DNA of 64,000 nt, taken from the NCBI RefSeq assembly GCF_037969875.1, contig NZ_CP150218.1, forward strand, positions 744,001 to 808,000. The letters are read 5' to 3'. Each line of letters begins with the position of its first letter. Positions within the stretch are counted from its first letter, which is position 1. This document shows, one piece after another, positions 8,308-17,799 of the stretch. Origin of the DNA: Paenibacillus sp. FSL R7-0337. Its GTDB lineage: Bacteria; Bacillota; Bacilli; Paenibacillales; Paenibacillaceae. The position numbers and the translations under genes are program-made. A model generated the notes under the pieces. The model had not been told where the DNA came from. It was given only the letters and a program-made list of their open reading frames with translations, and made no database searches.

Positions 8308-8430
8308 ATGCGGCGAACTAAACGTTCTGGGAGGGAGATTGTTTCTTTTCTGCTAAGCGCCTTCTCCATAATGATCATTGCCTTCTTCATCATCCGTTAT
8401 GTGCTTCAGACGGTTTCATTCGCACCTTAA
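8308..8430 (+). CDS. Small single-span membrane protein (40 residues)
   Basis: ATG at 8308 follows GAGGTGACCATA, a good ribosome site. The product has a basic start (MRRTKRSGREIV) and one membrane helix (FLLSAFSIMIIAFFIIRYVL), so an N-in orientation is expected. A stable hairpin directly follows the stop, and a possible promoter (TATAAT-like elements near 8232-8247) precedes it, so it is a self-contained transcription unit. I do not recognise the family. Confidence 0.55.
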   Translation: MRRTKRSGREIVSFLLSAFSIMIIAFFIIRYVLQTVSFAP

Positions 8431-8448
8431 TATCTGCGCAACGCAAAA

Positions 8449-8473
8449 AGGAGCATTTGGGGGAAATGCTCCT
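8449..8473 (+). terminator. Hairpin after the small membrane gene
   Basis: Arms AGGAGCATTT (8449-8458) and AAATGCTCCT (8464-8473) with loop GGGGG, followed by a pyrimidine-rich stretch. The rest of the gap to 8740 shows no gene; it probably holds the promoter of the C45-like gene. Confidence 0.65.
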
Positions 8474-8739
8474 CTTCGGCTTGCATATACCATGTATTAG
8501 GTTACACTTCCGGATGAACTTTAATCCGAAAGTCTTACCAATAATTTACCTTAAAAACCTCAATAATACAAGTATTTCCTTCTAAACCAGTGAAAATGCG
8601 TCTAATTCATAACTGCGTTTCGCCGCTTGGCTGCGCATCCGGGGATTTGAGGCGCAGCGGGCTTTGCCGCCTGATCTATACGCCCCTTATAATGAACCTA
8701 CTCTTGCGCAGAGAATAACGAAAAAGAAGGAACATTCAC

Positions 8740-9897
8740 ATGGATGCTAATCCCCTGTTACAGCGTAAGACCGCACAATTTACACATCTCGTTACCGAAG
8801 GCACTCATTATGAGGTCGGACGCGCCTTGGGCGCCCATCATAAGAATAATTCCGCCATGCTATCCTTCTTGTCCTCACCCTTCATGGGAGGCTCCCCGCT
8901 GACACCGTATGCAGCGGACAAAGCCATGGAGAGCTTCGAGCGCTACTGCCCTGGCTTGAATGAAGAAATTCAGGGCTTCGCCGATGAGACCGGTATTGAA
9001 GCTGCCCATGTCGTATTCTATTATTCCTATTTCCAGGCACCGGGCCACTGCACACAGGCAGCCTACCGAACTGGAGCAAGTGCGGATCAGAGCGGACAGA
9101 TCTATCATATGCGTAATTATGATTTTGGCTGGGAGGATGAGCCGTATAATCAGCTGCTGCTCAGCCTGGCCCGGGTGAAGGGCAAGCTGGCACATACCGG
9201 CTTTGCGCTGCAACTGTTCGGACGTTATGACGGGATGAATGAGGCAGGACTTACCGTAACCACCACCTCGGGGAGAGTCCGGCCGGAGATGACCGGGGAG
9301 GGCTTTGTTTTTCCAGGCGTAGTCCGGGCCCTGCTGGATCAATGTACTACTGCGGAAGAATCGGTCCAGCTCATGCGCAGCATACCGGTGGCTGACTACA
9401 GAAACTTCCTGATCTCTGACGCCCAAGGGAACATCGCCCTCGTAGAGACAGCTGGTACCGAGAAAGCGATCCAGTATCACCCGGCTGCTGACAGCTTAAG
9501 CGCAAGCCAGCTTGTACTCTCGGCGAACCATTACACCCTGCCCTCCATGCAGCTACATAATCAGCAAGTCATGGAGAACTCATGGACAAGATATGACGCG
9601 CTGCAGGCAGCACTTATGGACGACAACACACCTATCAATCCTGTAGCAGCCATGAAAGCCGCCGCAGGACGCGAATATCCTGAGGGAATCTGCTGTCACC
9701 ATTACAGCGAAGGCTTAGGCACCTTATGGTCCATGGTGTGTGACAACACAGCCCGCGAGCTGCATATCTGCTTCGGTTCCCCGCAGCTGAACGGCTGGAG
9801 AACATTCGGGTTCCATGACCCGGCGGGAATGCGTGTATTCGAGGCAGTGCTGCCGGACAAGCCGTCCGCAGAGGGATTCTGGACCCGTCCCAGGTAA
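8740..9897 (+). CDS. C45-family peptidase / acyl-transferase-like Ntn hydrolase
   Basis: A 385-residue protein resembling the acyl-CoA:6-aminopenicillanic acid acyltransferase (C45) and linear amide C-N hydrolase group. N-terminal EGTHYEVGRALGAHH matches the family's G-x-x-Y-E-x-G-x-x-x-G start; GHCTQAAY near residue 107 supplies the candidate nucleophile cysteine exposed by self-cleavage; YHMRNYDFGW and GRYDGMNEAGLTVT are typical core strands. These enzymes hydrolyse or transfer acyl groups on amide bonds. No signal peptide is seen, so it is probably cytoplasmic. It stands alone, convergent with the GrpB-like gene. Substrate unknown. Confidence 0.8.
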   Translation: MDANPLLQRKTAQFTHLVTEGTHYEVGRALGAHHKNNSAMLSFLSSPFMGGSPLTPYAADKAMESFERYCPGLNEEIQGFADETGIEAAHVVFYYSYFQAPGHCTQAAYRTGASADQSGQIYHMRNYDFGWEDEPYNQLLLSLARVKGKLAHTGFALQLFGRYDGMNEAGLTVTTTSGRVRPEMTGEGFVFPGVVRALLDQCTTAEESVQLMRSIPVADYRNFLISDAQGNIALVETAGTEKAIQYHPAADSLSASQLVLSANHYTLPSMQLHNQQVMENSWTRYDALQAALMDDNTPINPVAAMKAAAGREYPEGICCHHYSEGLGTLWSMVCDNTARELHICFGSPQLNGWRTFGFHDPAGMRVFEAVLPDKPSAEGFWTRPR

Positions 9898-9905
9898 GCT
9901 CCCTC

Positions 9906-10433
9906 TCACTCTTGCTGCTGTGACGCCTTCTGCAGGATAGACTGCACAAAAGCGGTCTTCCCGTCACAATACGCATCAATGTCATTACGGTACTCTTCAG
10001 CCAGCCGCTGCTTGACCGCCTGATATTCCTCCCGGGCAACGGGATGGCTGCGCAGATAATCACGGAACATAATATGCTCCACGTAACCTTTGCCATCCTT
10101 GGGACATACATACAGATGGTATTTCATGAATCCGTCATCCTGGTGGCTCTTGAAGGCTTCCCTGCCCTCAATTCCCAGGTTGCCCTGATGCTCATAACCG
10201 AACGCCTGCAGTCTGCGGATGATACCCGGCAGCTGGTCATAGCTCTCCATCACCAGATCGATATCAATCACAGGCTTGGCCCACAGTCCTTCAATCGAGG
10301 TGCTGCCCACATGCTCAGACCGGATAATCAGATCCCCGGTGATCTCCAGCATCCGCGCCTCAATTCTGCTATACTCCGCCTTCCAGGCCGGATCATACGG
10401 AACCACTTCAACAACCTTGGTCTTCTCAGCCAT
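9906..10433 (-). CDS. GrpB family protein (UPF0157), nucleotidyltransferase fold
   Basis: About 175 residues. VEVVPYDPAWKAEYSRI at the start, HVGSTSIEGLWAKPVIDIDLVM and the YVEHIMFRDYLRSHP region are hallmarks of the GrpB family. The GSTS...DID pattern is that of the nucleotidyltransferase fold; the biochemical role is undefined in most bacteria. GAGGAGAAGG precedes two tandem ATG codons, and the second (10433) has the better spacing; the open frame to 10478 has no support. Confidence 0.85.
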   Translation of the reverse strand: MAEKTKVVEVVPYDPAWKAEYSRIEARMLEITGDLIIRSEHVGSTSIEGLWAKPVIDIDLVMESYDQLPGIIRRLQAFGYEHQGNLGIEGREAFKSHQDDGFMKYHLYVCPKDGKGYVEHIMFRDYLRSHPVAREEYQAVKQRLAEEYRNDIDAYCDGKTAFVQSILQKASQQQE

Positions 10434-10534
10434 CATCCTTCTCCTCCTCATTTTTGTCCATTCGCTATAGTTATACAATAAGTCTAATGATAGAATAATA
10501 GAATCCTTTTAATAATGACGGAAAGAGTGGAAGT

Positions 10535-11350
10535 ATGCGAATTGGATTTTTTGACTCCGGCATTGGCGGGTTAACCGTGCTTCATCAGGCGCTTAAGCTC
10601 TTGCCGCAAGAAGACTACCTCTTCTATGCAGATACCAGCCATGTACCCTATGGGGAGAAGACGAAAGACGAAGTCAGGGAATACATCCTGCAAGCGGTGG
10701 ATTTCATGGCCAAGCAGCATATAAAAGCGTTGGTGGTCGCTTGTAACACAGCCACCAGCATTGTGATCGAAGAGCTGCGGCAGCGGTATGACTTTCCGGT
10801 GCTCGGAATTGAGCCGGCAGTGAAGCCTGCGGTTGAACAATCGGAGGGTAAGCAGAAGAAGGTGCTGGTACTTGCCACCCGCTTAACGCTGCAGGAGAAG
10901 AAGTATCATGATTTGGTGCACCGTATCGATCATGGGGAAATTGTTGACAGTCTGCCGCTGCCCGGGCTGGTTGAGTTTGCGGAGCATTTTGATTTTGACG
11001 AAGAGAGAATTATTCCCTATCTGACAAGTGAGCTGGCACACTTGGACCTTAAGCGGTACAGCACGGTGGTCCTTGGATGTACCCACTTCCCCTACTTCGA
11101 GGGAAGCCTGCGGAAGATATTCCCGGATACGGTTGACTTCATCTCGGGCAGTCACGGCACCGCCAGACACCTGATGCGGATTCTTCAAGCGGGGGCACGG
11201 ATCAATGAGGGGATGGGCGATATCCTTTTTTACAGATCCGGTGTTCTGGTAGACGATCCCGCAATGTTATCCAAGTATGAGCGCCTGTTCAAACGTCTGG
11301 ATGACATTGAACAATCAATTAATCTGAGCAAAGGGAGTGATCTCACTTGA
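10535..11350 (+). CDS. murI: Glutamate racemase (YrpC type)
   Basis: A 271-residue cytoplasmic racemase that makes D-glutamate for peptidoglycan. Asp7 lies in FFDSGIGGLTVL; the two catalytic cysteines are Cys70 (VVACNTATS) and Cys182 (LGCTHFPYF). The start IGFFDSGIGG...HVPYGEKTKDEV is closer to B. subtilis YrpC than to RacE. The stop codon overlaps the TTG start of the downstream acetyltransferase gene, so the two are co-translated. The ribosome site GGAAG is modest. Confidence 0.92.
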   Translation: MRIGFFDSGIGGLTVLHQALKLLPQEDYLFYADTSHVPYGEKTKDEVREYILQAVDFMAKQHIKALVVACNTATSIVIEELRQRYDFPVLGIEPAVKPAVEQSEGKQKKVLVLATRLTLQEKKYHDLVHRIDHGEIVDSLPLPGLVEFAEHFDFDEERIIPYLTSELAHLDLKRYSTVVLGCTHFPYFEGSLRKIFPDTVDFISGSHGTARHLMRILQAGARINEGMGDILFYRSGVLVDDPAMLSKYERLFKRLDDIEQSINLSKGSDLT

Positions 11351-12120
11351 GTCACTATTCAACAATAATGGAGAGATTACGCCAGAATCCGCTGAAAAAT
11401 GTAACGCTGCTCAAAATGATGACGGCTTATCATGCTCAGATCGACAGTGTGCTGATTGAGCAACAGGAGGAGTGGGGCGTGCTGCTGCTTATGCCTGCCG
11501 CCACCTTCGGCTATGATCACCGGACCTACCCGGAGGCTGACACCGTTGTGCTGATGGACTACAGCAGTCCTGAGGTCTTCCCAGCCCTGCTCAAGCGGTT
11601 GCCGCAGGATGCCAACCTCGTCTTCAAGCTTCAGGAGGATGCGTACCGGGAGGCGCTGGAACCGTATTTCACGCTGCGGAGGGTCCGTAGTCTTTACTCG
11701 TATTCTTCGGCCGAAGGCCAGAGCTTCAGCGCAGATGAAGCCTGCACGGTCAGTGAAGCTATCGATGAACGGCTGCTGCCGCTGTGGATGACAAATGATT
11801 ATTCGCTAGAGGAGATCACGCAGTATTTTGAAGACGGGGCGTTCGCTGTGACGTTATTTGACGGGGATACGCCACTCAGTACATGTATGGTGTACCGTAA
11901 TGAGGAGCGAATCTGGGAGATAGGCGGCGTACGTACCATAGAAACTGCCAGACAGCGAGGATTAGCACAGCGCGTAGTCCGCACAGCAGTCTTCCACACC
12001 CAGAAGCGGGGCTACGTTCCCAGGTATCAGGTGCTGGAGAACAATCTCGCCTCCATCCGCCTCGCCGAATCCATTGGCCTAACCCGCGCTGTCACTCTGG
12101 AGCACTGGGTTAATTATTGA
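11347..12120 (+). CDS. GNAT family N-acetyltransferase
   Basis: A 257-residue protein that starts at TTG (11347) overlapping the murI stop, with GGGAG ten bases upstream. The first 140 residues are a family-specific N-terminal domain. The GNAT fold is C-terminal: IWEIGGVRTIETARQRGLAQRVVRTAV carries the acetyl-CoA-binding R-x-x-G-x-A/G loop, and VLENNLASIRLAESIGL is the usual closing helix. The acetyl acceptor is unknown; coupling to murI may only be a shared transcript. Confidence 0.8.
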   Translation: MSHYSTIMERLRQNPLKNVTLLKMMTAYHAQIDSVLIEQQEEWGVLLLMPAATFGYDHRTYPEADTVVLMDYSSPEVFPALLKRLPQDANLVFKLQEDAYREALEPYFTLRRVRSLYSYSSAEGQSFSADEACTVSEAIDERLLPLWMTNDYSLEEITQYFEDGAFAVTLFDGDTPLSTCMVYRNEERIWEIGGVRTIETARQRGLAQRVVRTAVFHTQKRGYVPRYQVLENNLASIRLAESIGLTRAVTLEHWVNY

Positions 12121-12163
12121 TGGTTGAATAGGAGCATTAGCTCACTACCCATGAAGGAGTTAG

Positions 12164-12511
12164 ATGATGAATAATCCCCCTCCGCCCTATGGCGAACAGA
12201 ATTACTACCAGCAGTACCCGAAGCCTCCGCAGGATCGGACGAACGGCAAAGCGGTTGCAGCACTGGTCCTGGGTATTCTCTCCATCGTAATACCTTACGT
12301 CGGCATCCTGTTCGGGATTACCGCAATCGTTCTGGCTTCACTTGCCTTCAAGGAGATCCGTTACAGCTATGAGCAAGGCCGGGGATTGGCGATTGCCGGA
12401 CTGGTCTGCGGAATAGCCTCTACTTTTATTTACGCCATTCTCATCATTATGTTTGTTGTAGCTATTCTGTTATTCAATAGTGCACAGACTACGATGGGGT
12501 ATGGGTTATAA
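12164..12511 (+). CDS. DUF4190 domain-containing membrane protein
   Basis: A 115-residue protein with a Pro/Gln/Tyr-rich cytoplasmic N-terminus (about 30 residues), then two membrane helices, AVAALVLGILSIVIPYVGIL with ALASLAFKEIR..., and GLAIAGLVCGIASTFIYAIL. The K-A-x-A-x-x-x-G-x-x-x and GRGLAIAGLV elements are typical of DUF4190. AAGGAG precedes two tandem ATG codons (12164, 12167), so the true start is one or the other. Function unknown. Confidence 0.75.
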   Translation: MMNNPPPPYGEQNYYQQYPKPPQDRTNGKAVAALVLGILSIVIPYVGILFGITAIVLASLAFKEIRYSYEQGRGLAIAGLVCGIASTFIYAILIIMFVVAILLFNSAQTTMGYGL

Positions 12512-12534
12512 CTAAGTTTATGCTGGAGGAATAT

Positions 12535-12951
12535 ATGAGAACCTATGAATTAGACCAAAGTGATTTTGAACTAATAGAAATGGCAATGAACGTACTGGAA
12601 AAGAACTTTGATGACGGGGTCTACAACCATACAGTGGGCGGGGCAATACGCTGTAAAAATGGAAATGTGTATCTTGGCGTTAATTGTTATGAAATTCATG
12701 GTTCTTGTGCGGAGTACATAGCAATCGGTGCAGCTATCACTGCTGGCGAAAGAGAGTTTGAGACCATTGTGGCCACTCACGATAAGGCACATAACCACTT
12801 ATTAGCTCCATGCGGAAACTGCCGCCAGATGCTTCTTAATTACTGTCCTGATATCAAGGTAATTCTAAATGATGAAGCGGGAAATCCAGTGAAAGTGGAA
12901 GTCAAAGATTTGCTGCCCCTTTCTTATAAGCGCATTATAGTCAGTGATTAA
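12535..12951 (+). CDS. cdd: Cytidine deaminase-family protein
   Basis: About 138 residues. Zinc site: Cys58-Ala-Glu60 (GSCAEYIAIGAAI; Glu60 is the proton shuttle) and Cys93-x-x-Cys96 (APCGNCRQML), the pattern of homotetrameric cytidine deaminases and blasticidin-S deaminases. Substrate-side differences from housekeeping Cdd mean it could act on another nucleoside or a base analogue. GGAGG at 12526-12530 gives the ATG at 12535 the right spacing, whereas the open frame from 12520 has no site. The gene is more AT-rich than its neighbours, hinting at transfer. Confidence 0.8.
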   Translation: MRTYELDQSDFELIEMAMNVLEKNFDDGVYNHTVGGAIRCKNGNVYLGVNCYEIHGSCAEYIAIGAAITAGEREFETIVATHDKAHNHLLAPCGNCRQMLLNYCPDIKVILNDEAGNPVKVEVKDLLPLSYKRIIVSD

Positions 12952-13055
12952 GTCTTGATCTGCAAAGTAGCATCTAGTACAGCATCAGATTTCAAAGGGT
13001 AAATATGCATTTTAAACCCAGTGGTTCGTGTAGCGAAACCTATCCATCCAAAAAA

Positions 13056-13243
13056 CTAACGGACCGGAGTAACCTTATCCCCACGAAAACGCCACTTTTT
13101 GCAGCGTAACGGACTCAGTGGGCCTTATTATCTCTCTACGAGACGTTTTGGAGCCGAAGTGTAAAGGATAAGGCCTGTGGAGTCCGTTACTTGCCATAAT
13201 TGGCGACTTCCTTCCCAAATAAGAGCGCCTCAGTCCGTTACGC
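13056..13243. repeat. Inverted-repeat intergenic element (TAACGGAC arms)
   Basis: Four related arms: CTAACGGACC..CTTATCC (from 13056), GTAACGGACT...CCTTAT (13106-13128), its inverted partner ATAAGGCC...AGTCCGTTAC (13168-13190), and CAGTCCGTTACG near 13231-13243. The middle pair matches over 23 bases with a few mismatches. It looks like a MITE-like or other dispersed palindromic element and fills most of the 350-base gap; no gene is visible in it. Confidence 0.65.
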
Positions 13244-13304
13244 TAAGCCAAAGACCCCTAAAGAACAATTCCTTATTAGATCTGTATTAGGAGGTAGGTA
13301 AATT

Positions 13305-13901
13305 ATGCAAGCAAGCGAAAGGTACGTTTACCACATTGTAACCCGAAAGAAGATGGCCCTGAATCAAATCATTAATTTTGACAACCAGCAGAAAAACACC
13401 TTGTATCGCTTCTTTTTTGAGCAAGAACATTTGAATTCCAAAGGGGAAGACGTTATTCAGATTCTGCACGGCAATTATACTGATGACGGTTTGAAATTGG
13501 ATAAAGAGGATGCGGATGTTACGGTTAAGTATGCGGAGCAGACCATCAGAGCGGTTCGGGAGGTTATCGTTGAAATGGTAAGGCTACAGAAACATCCTGA
13601 GTACCCTTCACGTTTGTCTTGCTTATACGCAGCAAAGAGCTATGAAGACGCCCTGATGTGGAAAAGCATATTCGATTCGTACCACCGGAAAGTGCTGCAG
13701 ATCGTTAGACTTAAAGTCACTGGAGCTATTTTTGAAGGGGACGGCAGTCTGTTGCCCAAGGAAGACGGGGCCCCATTCGCCCGTAAATTCGAACAAGCCA
13801 GAGAATACTGGAAAGGCAATCTCAATAATGCGCTTCCAGAGCTGTTGATTAACGGAAGAATCCAAGTAGCAGAGATCATCACAGAGTACCCCTGCTCCTG
13901 A
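13305..13901 (+). CDS. DUF2441-like protein
   Basis: A 198-residue soluble protein starting [20 protein letters not shown], which resembles the opening of DUF2441 proteins (YHI-x-x-K-x-x-x-G-Q-x-I-x-F). No membrane segment or signal peptide. The start is well supported by AGGAGGTAGG upstream of ATG 13305. The gene is AT-rich relative to its surroundings and lies next to an inverted-repeat element. It is convergent with the response regulator, overlapping its 3' end by 23 bases. Function unknown. Confidence 0.65.
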   Translation: MQASERYVYHIVTRKKMALNQIINFDNQQKNTLYRFFFEQEHLNSKGEDVIQILHGNYTDDGLKLDKEDADVTVKYAEQTIRAVREVIVEMVRLQKHPEYPSRLSCLYAAKSYEDALMWKSIFDSYHRKVLQIVRLKVTGAIFEGDGSLLPKEDGAPFARKFEQAREYWKGNLNNALPELLINGRIQVAEIITEYPCS

Positions 13902-15081
13902 GAATACTGATGCTCTCCGCTTGGCGGTATTCTGTGGGGGTGAGCTGGTATTTCTTGCGGAACATTTGGGTAAAATGGCGCATGTCCTGGTAGCCTACCC
14001 GCTCCGCGATCTCGGCCAGCTTCAGCCCCGGATTCAGCAGCAGCAGCTTCGCCTGCTCCAGCCGCAGAGAGGTGACGTATTCCTTATACCCCTGACCTGT
14101 CTTCTGCTTGAACAACTGGCTGAAATACGCCGGGTTCAGGAACACCACCGAAGCAATTCTCTCCAGCGACAGCTCCTCATAGAAATGCTCCTTAATGTAG
14201 TGCAGCGCCACCTCAATCGCCTTCTCTCCGCTCCCCTTCATTGGCTCTAACGGCGGTCCCTGGAAGGCCGAAGCTTCCCTCATGCGCTTCACGATCTGCG
14301 GCACCGTATGGAAGTCACAGCTCAGCCCGGAATAGATCATCTGAAAAGGGATTTTCAAATAATGCGTCAGATGCGTCTTCACCGCCTCCTGGAACTGCTC
14401 TACCCGCACAGTCTCGCCCGGTGTGATCAGGCCCAGCAGGTGCTGGCGGTCATAGCTGACCACGAAGCCCCGACCATACCGCTCTATTAGCTCGGAGAGA
14501 ACATTCTCCACAATGAAATGCTCCAGACGGGCACTCTGATCCCCCGGCTCCAGTTGAATCATGACCAGATAGAAGGAATGATAATCTTCAATGAACGCGT
14601 CGATGTCCAGATTCCCGATATCAAGCCCCGAGGCCAGCCGCTGAAAAACACCCTCGCGCAGAAACCGCAGACTGGCCTTCAGCCGCTCGCCTTGCCGTGA
14701 GATTTGGTTATCCTGCTGAATTTCAGTTGTCAGGCTGTCGATCAGCTCGGTCAGCTTATGCTTGCCGATCGGCTTCAGCAGATAGTCGCGCGCACCCAGC
14801 CGGACCGCTTCTTGGGCGTAGGAGAATTCGCTGTGGGCAGAGATGACAATCCATTTCACATACGGATACCGGCGCTTCGAGATCTTCATGAATTCCAGCC
14901 CGTTCATGCCCGGCATCAGAATATCGGTCAGCACAATATGAATATGCTGCTCCTCCAGAATCTTCACCGCTTCCTCCGCCCGGTCAGCCACGAACACCTG
15001 ATGCTCTGCACTAATCTGCTTAATCGTGCGATTGATGCCTTCACGGATGGCCCGTTCATCATCGGCTATAAGAATATTCAC
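13879..15081 (-). CDS. Response regulator, CheY-like receiver plus AraC-type DNA-binding domain (YesN-like)
   Basis: A 400-residue regulator. Receiver at residues 1-120: acidic pair in [15 protein letters not shown], phospho-acceptor aspartate in [14 protein letters not shown], and the conserved lysine in [12 protein letters not shown]. The C-terminal 100 residues are an AraC helix-turn-helix pair ([20 protein letters not shown] and [19 protein letters not shown]). Its start overlaps the kinase stop by 4 bases. With the kinase and upstream transporter genes it forms a sugar-responsive system that probably activates the transporter promoter. Confidence 0.92.
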   Translation of the reverse strand: MNILIADDERAIREGINRTIKQISAEHQVFVADRAEEAVKILEEQHIHIVLTDILMPGMNGLEFMKISKRRYPYVKWIVISAHSEFSYAQEAVRLGARDYLLKPIGKHKLTELIDSLTTEIQQDNQISRQGERLKASLRFLREGVFQRLASGLDIGNLDIDAFIEDYHSFYLVMIQLEPGDQSARLEHFIVENVLSELIERYGRGFVVSYDRQHLLGLITPGETVRVEQFQEAVKTHLTHYLKIPFQMIYSGLSCDFHTVPQIVKRMREASAFQGPPLEPMKGSGEKAIEVALHYIKEHFYEELSLERIASVVFLNPAYFSQLFKQKTGQGYKEYVTSLRLEQAKLLLLNPGLKLAEIAERVGYQDMRHFTQMFRKKYQLTPTEYRQAESISILRSRGTL

Positions 15082-16865
15082 TTCAGCAGCTCTCCTTCCA
15101 CTGGAATAGGCAGCACGATCGCCACCTGCGTCCCCTCTCCGGGGAAGCTCTGAATCTGCAGACCATAGCCCTCTCCAAACATGAACCGCAGGCGGCGGTG
15201 CAGGTTCTGGAGTCCGATCCCGCTTTTGCCGCCTTCTCTGCCACTAGCGCCAGAATGATCGGGACCTTCCACATGCAGCGATTCTTGTAGCCTTGCAAGC
15301 TGCTCCCCGTTCATTCCGGCCCCGTTATCCTCCACAATCAGCTCAAGATGATCGCTCTCTTGCCGGGTGTATACCTTGAGAATCCCCTGACGCAAGAGCG
15401 GCTCCAGTCCATGCTTGACCGCATTCTCAATGACCGGCTGCACCGTCATCTTCGGGACCCTGATGTTCAGCCAGCGTTCATCGATATCGGTCACGATTAC
15501 GAGGCGGCCCTCCAGCCGGATCGAGATAATCTTCAAGTAATGCCTGATCTGCTCCAGCTCCTCGCTCAGGCTTACATCGGCCCCGTCTTCCCACTGGCTG
15601 CTGTAACGGAACATCGAAGACAGAGAGAGCACCAGTTCGCCAAGCTGTTCATTACCCTCCTCATCCAGCATCCAGTAGATCATATCCAGCGTATTGTAGA
15701 GAAAATGCGGGTTCACCTGGGACTGCAGGGCATGCAGCTCCGCATTCTTTTCGCTGACTGAGGACAGCTTGACCCGCTCAATCAGCTCCTCGATCCGCCG
15801 GACCATCCGGTTGAAGGAAGCAACCAGAATGTTAATCTCCTGATACGAAGAGACCTTGACCATGCCCCCGAAATTCCCCACCTCCACCTGCCGCATCTCG
15901 CGGATCAGCTTCTTCAGCGGCGAAGAGATGGTCTGCGATACGATCGATGCAATCAGCGTAGAGACCAGAATCAGCGCCGAGATCACGATCAAGAGATACT
16001 GCTTCAGCTCCACCAGTTCCACATTTAGATCCTGGTCCGGCGTAATACTCATCACCCACCAGCCCGAGAAAGACAGTTTGGACGCCACAACCAGTTGCCC
16101 GCGCTCCTGCTGAACCATCACATGCTCCGTAGCGGGGAGCTTAGGCAGATGGGCAGCGTCTGGCTGCGGATCGGTGGCCGAGGTGACAAACCGTCCATCC
16201 GGCGACATCAGGTAGACCTGGCTGTGCGCGCCCAGCTTCAGGTTCTCCAGCGCATCCAGCACCGGCTTCGGGTCCGTCTCATACAGCACGATGCCGATCG
16301 GCTTATGCTCATTCAGGTCATAGAGCTGCCGCCCGAAGGCGAAGACCGGGCTGTCCTCCACCTGGTCGATCAGGGAGTGCGGATACACCCCGAGCCAGAC
16401 CATTTTCCCCGAGGAAGCCTGCAATTGCCGGTACCAGTCCTCCTGCCTGTAATGCGGATCGACCACATTCATATAGTTGCCATAGTTATAGATCTTGCCG
16501 CGGTCTGTAATCACATGGATACCCACCAGATCGTCCCGCGAATAAAAAATCGAGCCGATAATATTCGTCACCGTCTGCTCATTGATATAGGCCACCGCCG
16601 GCCCGTCCGTCTTCTCATTGATTAGGCGGATCATCTCGAAGTTATTGCTGAGCGATTTGGACAAAGCATCATACCCTTTATAGAGAAGAGTGAATAAACC
16701 TGCGCTCTGGGCGACGTTTTTTTGCGACAAATCACCGATCTTCTCATGCAATTGGTCTGTAGTCCGGTTATAGTACAGCAGGCTGACAATAAGCAGAATA
16801 CTGGACATGCAAAAAAGAAACAGCAAGAACAACCGATGATGTATGGAATGAAAGCCGAGCTTCAT
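15078..16865 (-). CDS. Sensor histidine kinase, YesM-like
   Basis: A 595-residue membrane kinase: helix 1 at about 8-30 (FLLFLFCMSSILLIVSLLYY), an extracellular sensor of about 260 residues, helix 2 (YLLIVISALILVSTLIASIV), HAMP, then the His_kinase domain with the phospho-accepting histidine in NPHFLYNTLDMIYWM and an ATPase domain with DNGAGMN and GIGLQNLHRRL. The LytS/YesM-type dimerisation domain is typical of sugar-sensing systems beside ABC transporters. GGGGAGAGG precedes ATG 16865; the longer reading to 16922 adds a basic stretch without a ribosome site. Confidence 0.9.
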   Translation of the reverse strand: MKLGFHSIHHRLFLLFLFCMSSILLIVSLLYYNRTTDQLHEKIGDLSQKNVAQSAGLFTLLYKGYDALSKSLSNNFEMIRLINEKTDGPAVAYINEQTVTNIIGSIFYSRDDLVGIHVITDRGKIYNYGNYMNVVDPHYRQEDWYRQLQASSGKMVWLGVYPHSLIDQVEDSPVFAFGRQLYDLNEHKPIGIVLYETDPKPVLDALENLKLGAHSQVYLMSPDGRFVTSATDPQPDAAHLPKLPATEHVMVQQERGQLVVASKLSFSGWWVMSITPDQDLNVELVELKQYLLIVISALILVSTLIASIVSQTISSPLKKLIREMRQVEVGNFGGMVKVSSYQEINILVASFNRMVRRIEELIERVKLSSVSEKNAELHALQSQVNPHFLYNTLDMIYWMLDEEGNEQLGELVLSLSSMFRYSSQWEDGADVSLSEELEQIRHYLKIISIRLEGRLVIVTDIDERWLNIRVPKMTVQPVIENAVKHGLEPLLRQGILKVYTRQESDHLELIVEDNGAGMNGEQLARLQESLHVEGPDHSGASGREGGKSGIGLQNLHRRLRFMFGEGYGLQIQSFPGEGTQVAIVLPIPVEGELLK

Positions 16866-16956
16866 AAGCCTCTCCCCTTTACGCACCCTGTTCTGCCGTT
16901 TCCTATTATAAAACTTTTCCATTTTTATGCAATGAGGGAATTCGGCATGCCGTCCC

Positions 16957-17781
16957 CTATCCCTTAACCGCTCCGGCCACCATCCCTTTGGTAATCTGAT
17001 TCGACAGAAAGAAGTAGATCAGAATGACCGGCAGCGCGCCCATTACCAGGAAGGCCCCGATATTGCCGTAATTGACCGAATACTGGCTCACGAAGGTGTA
17101 GACCCCGAATGGAAGGGTTTTGAGCCTCTCTGACGAGATGAACGTGGCGGCCAGGATGTATTCGTTCCAGATGTTGATGAAGGTTAGGATACATACGGTC
17201 ATGACCGGCGGAATGGACACCGGCAGGATGATGCTGCGGAAGATCCGGTACACACTCGCCCCGTCGATGAACGCCGATTCTTCGATCTCATGTGGAATAG
17301 CTCTCATGAAGCCGCTCAATATGAACACGGCGATGGGAGTTGAGAACGCGATATACGGCAGAATCAGCGACCAGTGGGTGTTGAGGATATGCATATTTTT
17401 GAAAATAATCATCAGCGGCAGCAGCGTGGCCTGCATCGGAATCATCATCCCCATCAGGAAAATGGTCATCACGACATTGCCGTACTTCCACCGGAACCGG
17501 GAGATTGCATAGGCTGCCATCGAAGCCAGCAGAATGACACAAAGCATCGTAAGCGCGGTAACGAACACGCTGTTCGACAGGTACTTAAGATAGCTGCCCG
17601 AGGTGTAAGCCTCGTAGTAATTATGCCACTGGAATTTTCGCGGAAAAGAAAAGAAGCTCCCGTCCTGAATCTCCTCATTCGTCTTCAGGGAATATAACAA
17701 CAGCCACAGCAGCGGGTAGAGCTGGGTAATGACAGGAATGGCAAAAAGAAGATACACGATTCCTTTTTTAAACATACGCAT
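16957..17781 (-). CDS. Carbohydrate ABC transporter permease (MalG/YesQ type)
   Basis: A 274-residue inner-membrane permease with about six helices. The EAA loop that contacts the ATPase is EESAFIDGASVYRIFRSI. Length and the closing residues KGMVAGAVKG are typical of CUT1-family sugar permeases. It pairs with the permease gene 18 bases upstream and with the binding protein at 18886-20262. No ATPase gene is in this operon; CUT1 systems of this type commonly share a multipurpose MsmX-like ATPase encoded elsewhere. Confidence 0.9.
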   Translation of the reverse strand: MRMFKKGIVYLLFAIPVITQLYPLLWLLLYSLKTNEEIQDGSFFSFPRKFQWHNYYEAYTSGSYLKYLSNSVFVTALTMLCVILLASMAAYAISRFRWKYGNVVMTIFLMGMMIPMQATLLPLMIIFKNMHILNTHWSLILPYIAFSTPIAVFILSGFMRAIPHEIEESAFIDGASVYRIFRSIILPVSIPPVMTVCILTFINIWNEYILAATFISSERLKTLPFGVYTFVSQYSVNYGNIGAFLVMGALPVILIYFFLSNQITKGMVAGAVKG

Positions 17782-17799
17782 GGTCCGCGCACTCCTTTC

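Noticed and set aside
13041..13243. Spaced repeats resembling a CRISPR array
   Set aside because: Arms are inverted, unequally spaced and diverged, with no cas gene; a palindromic element explains them better.
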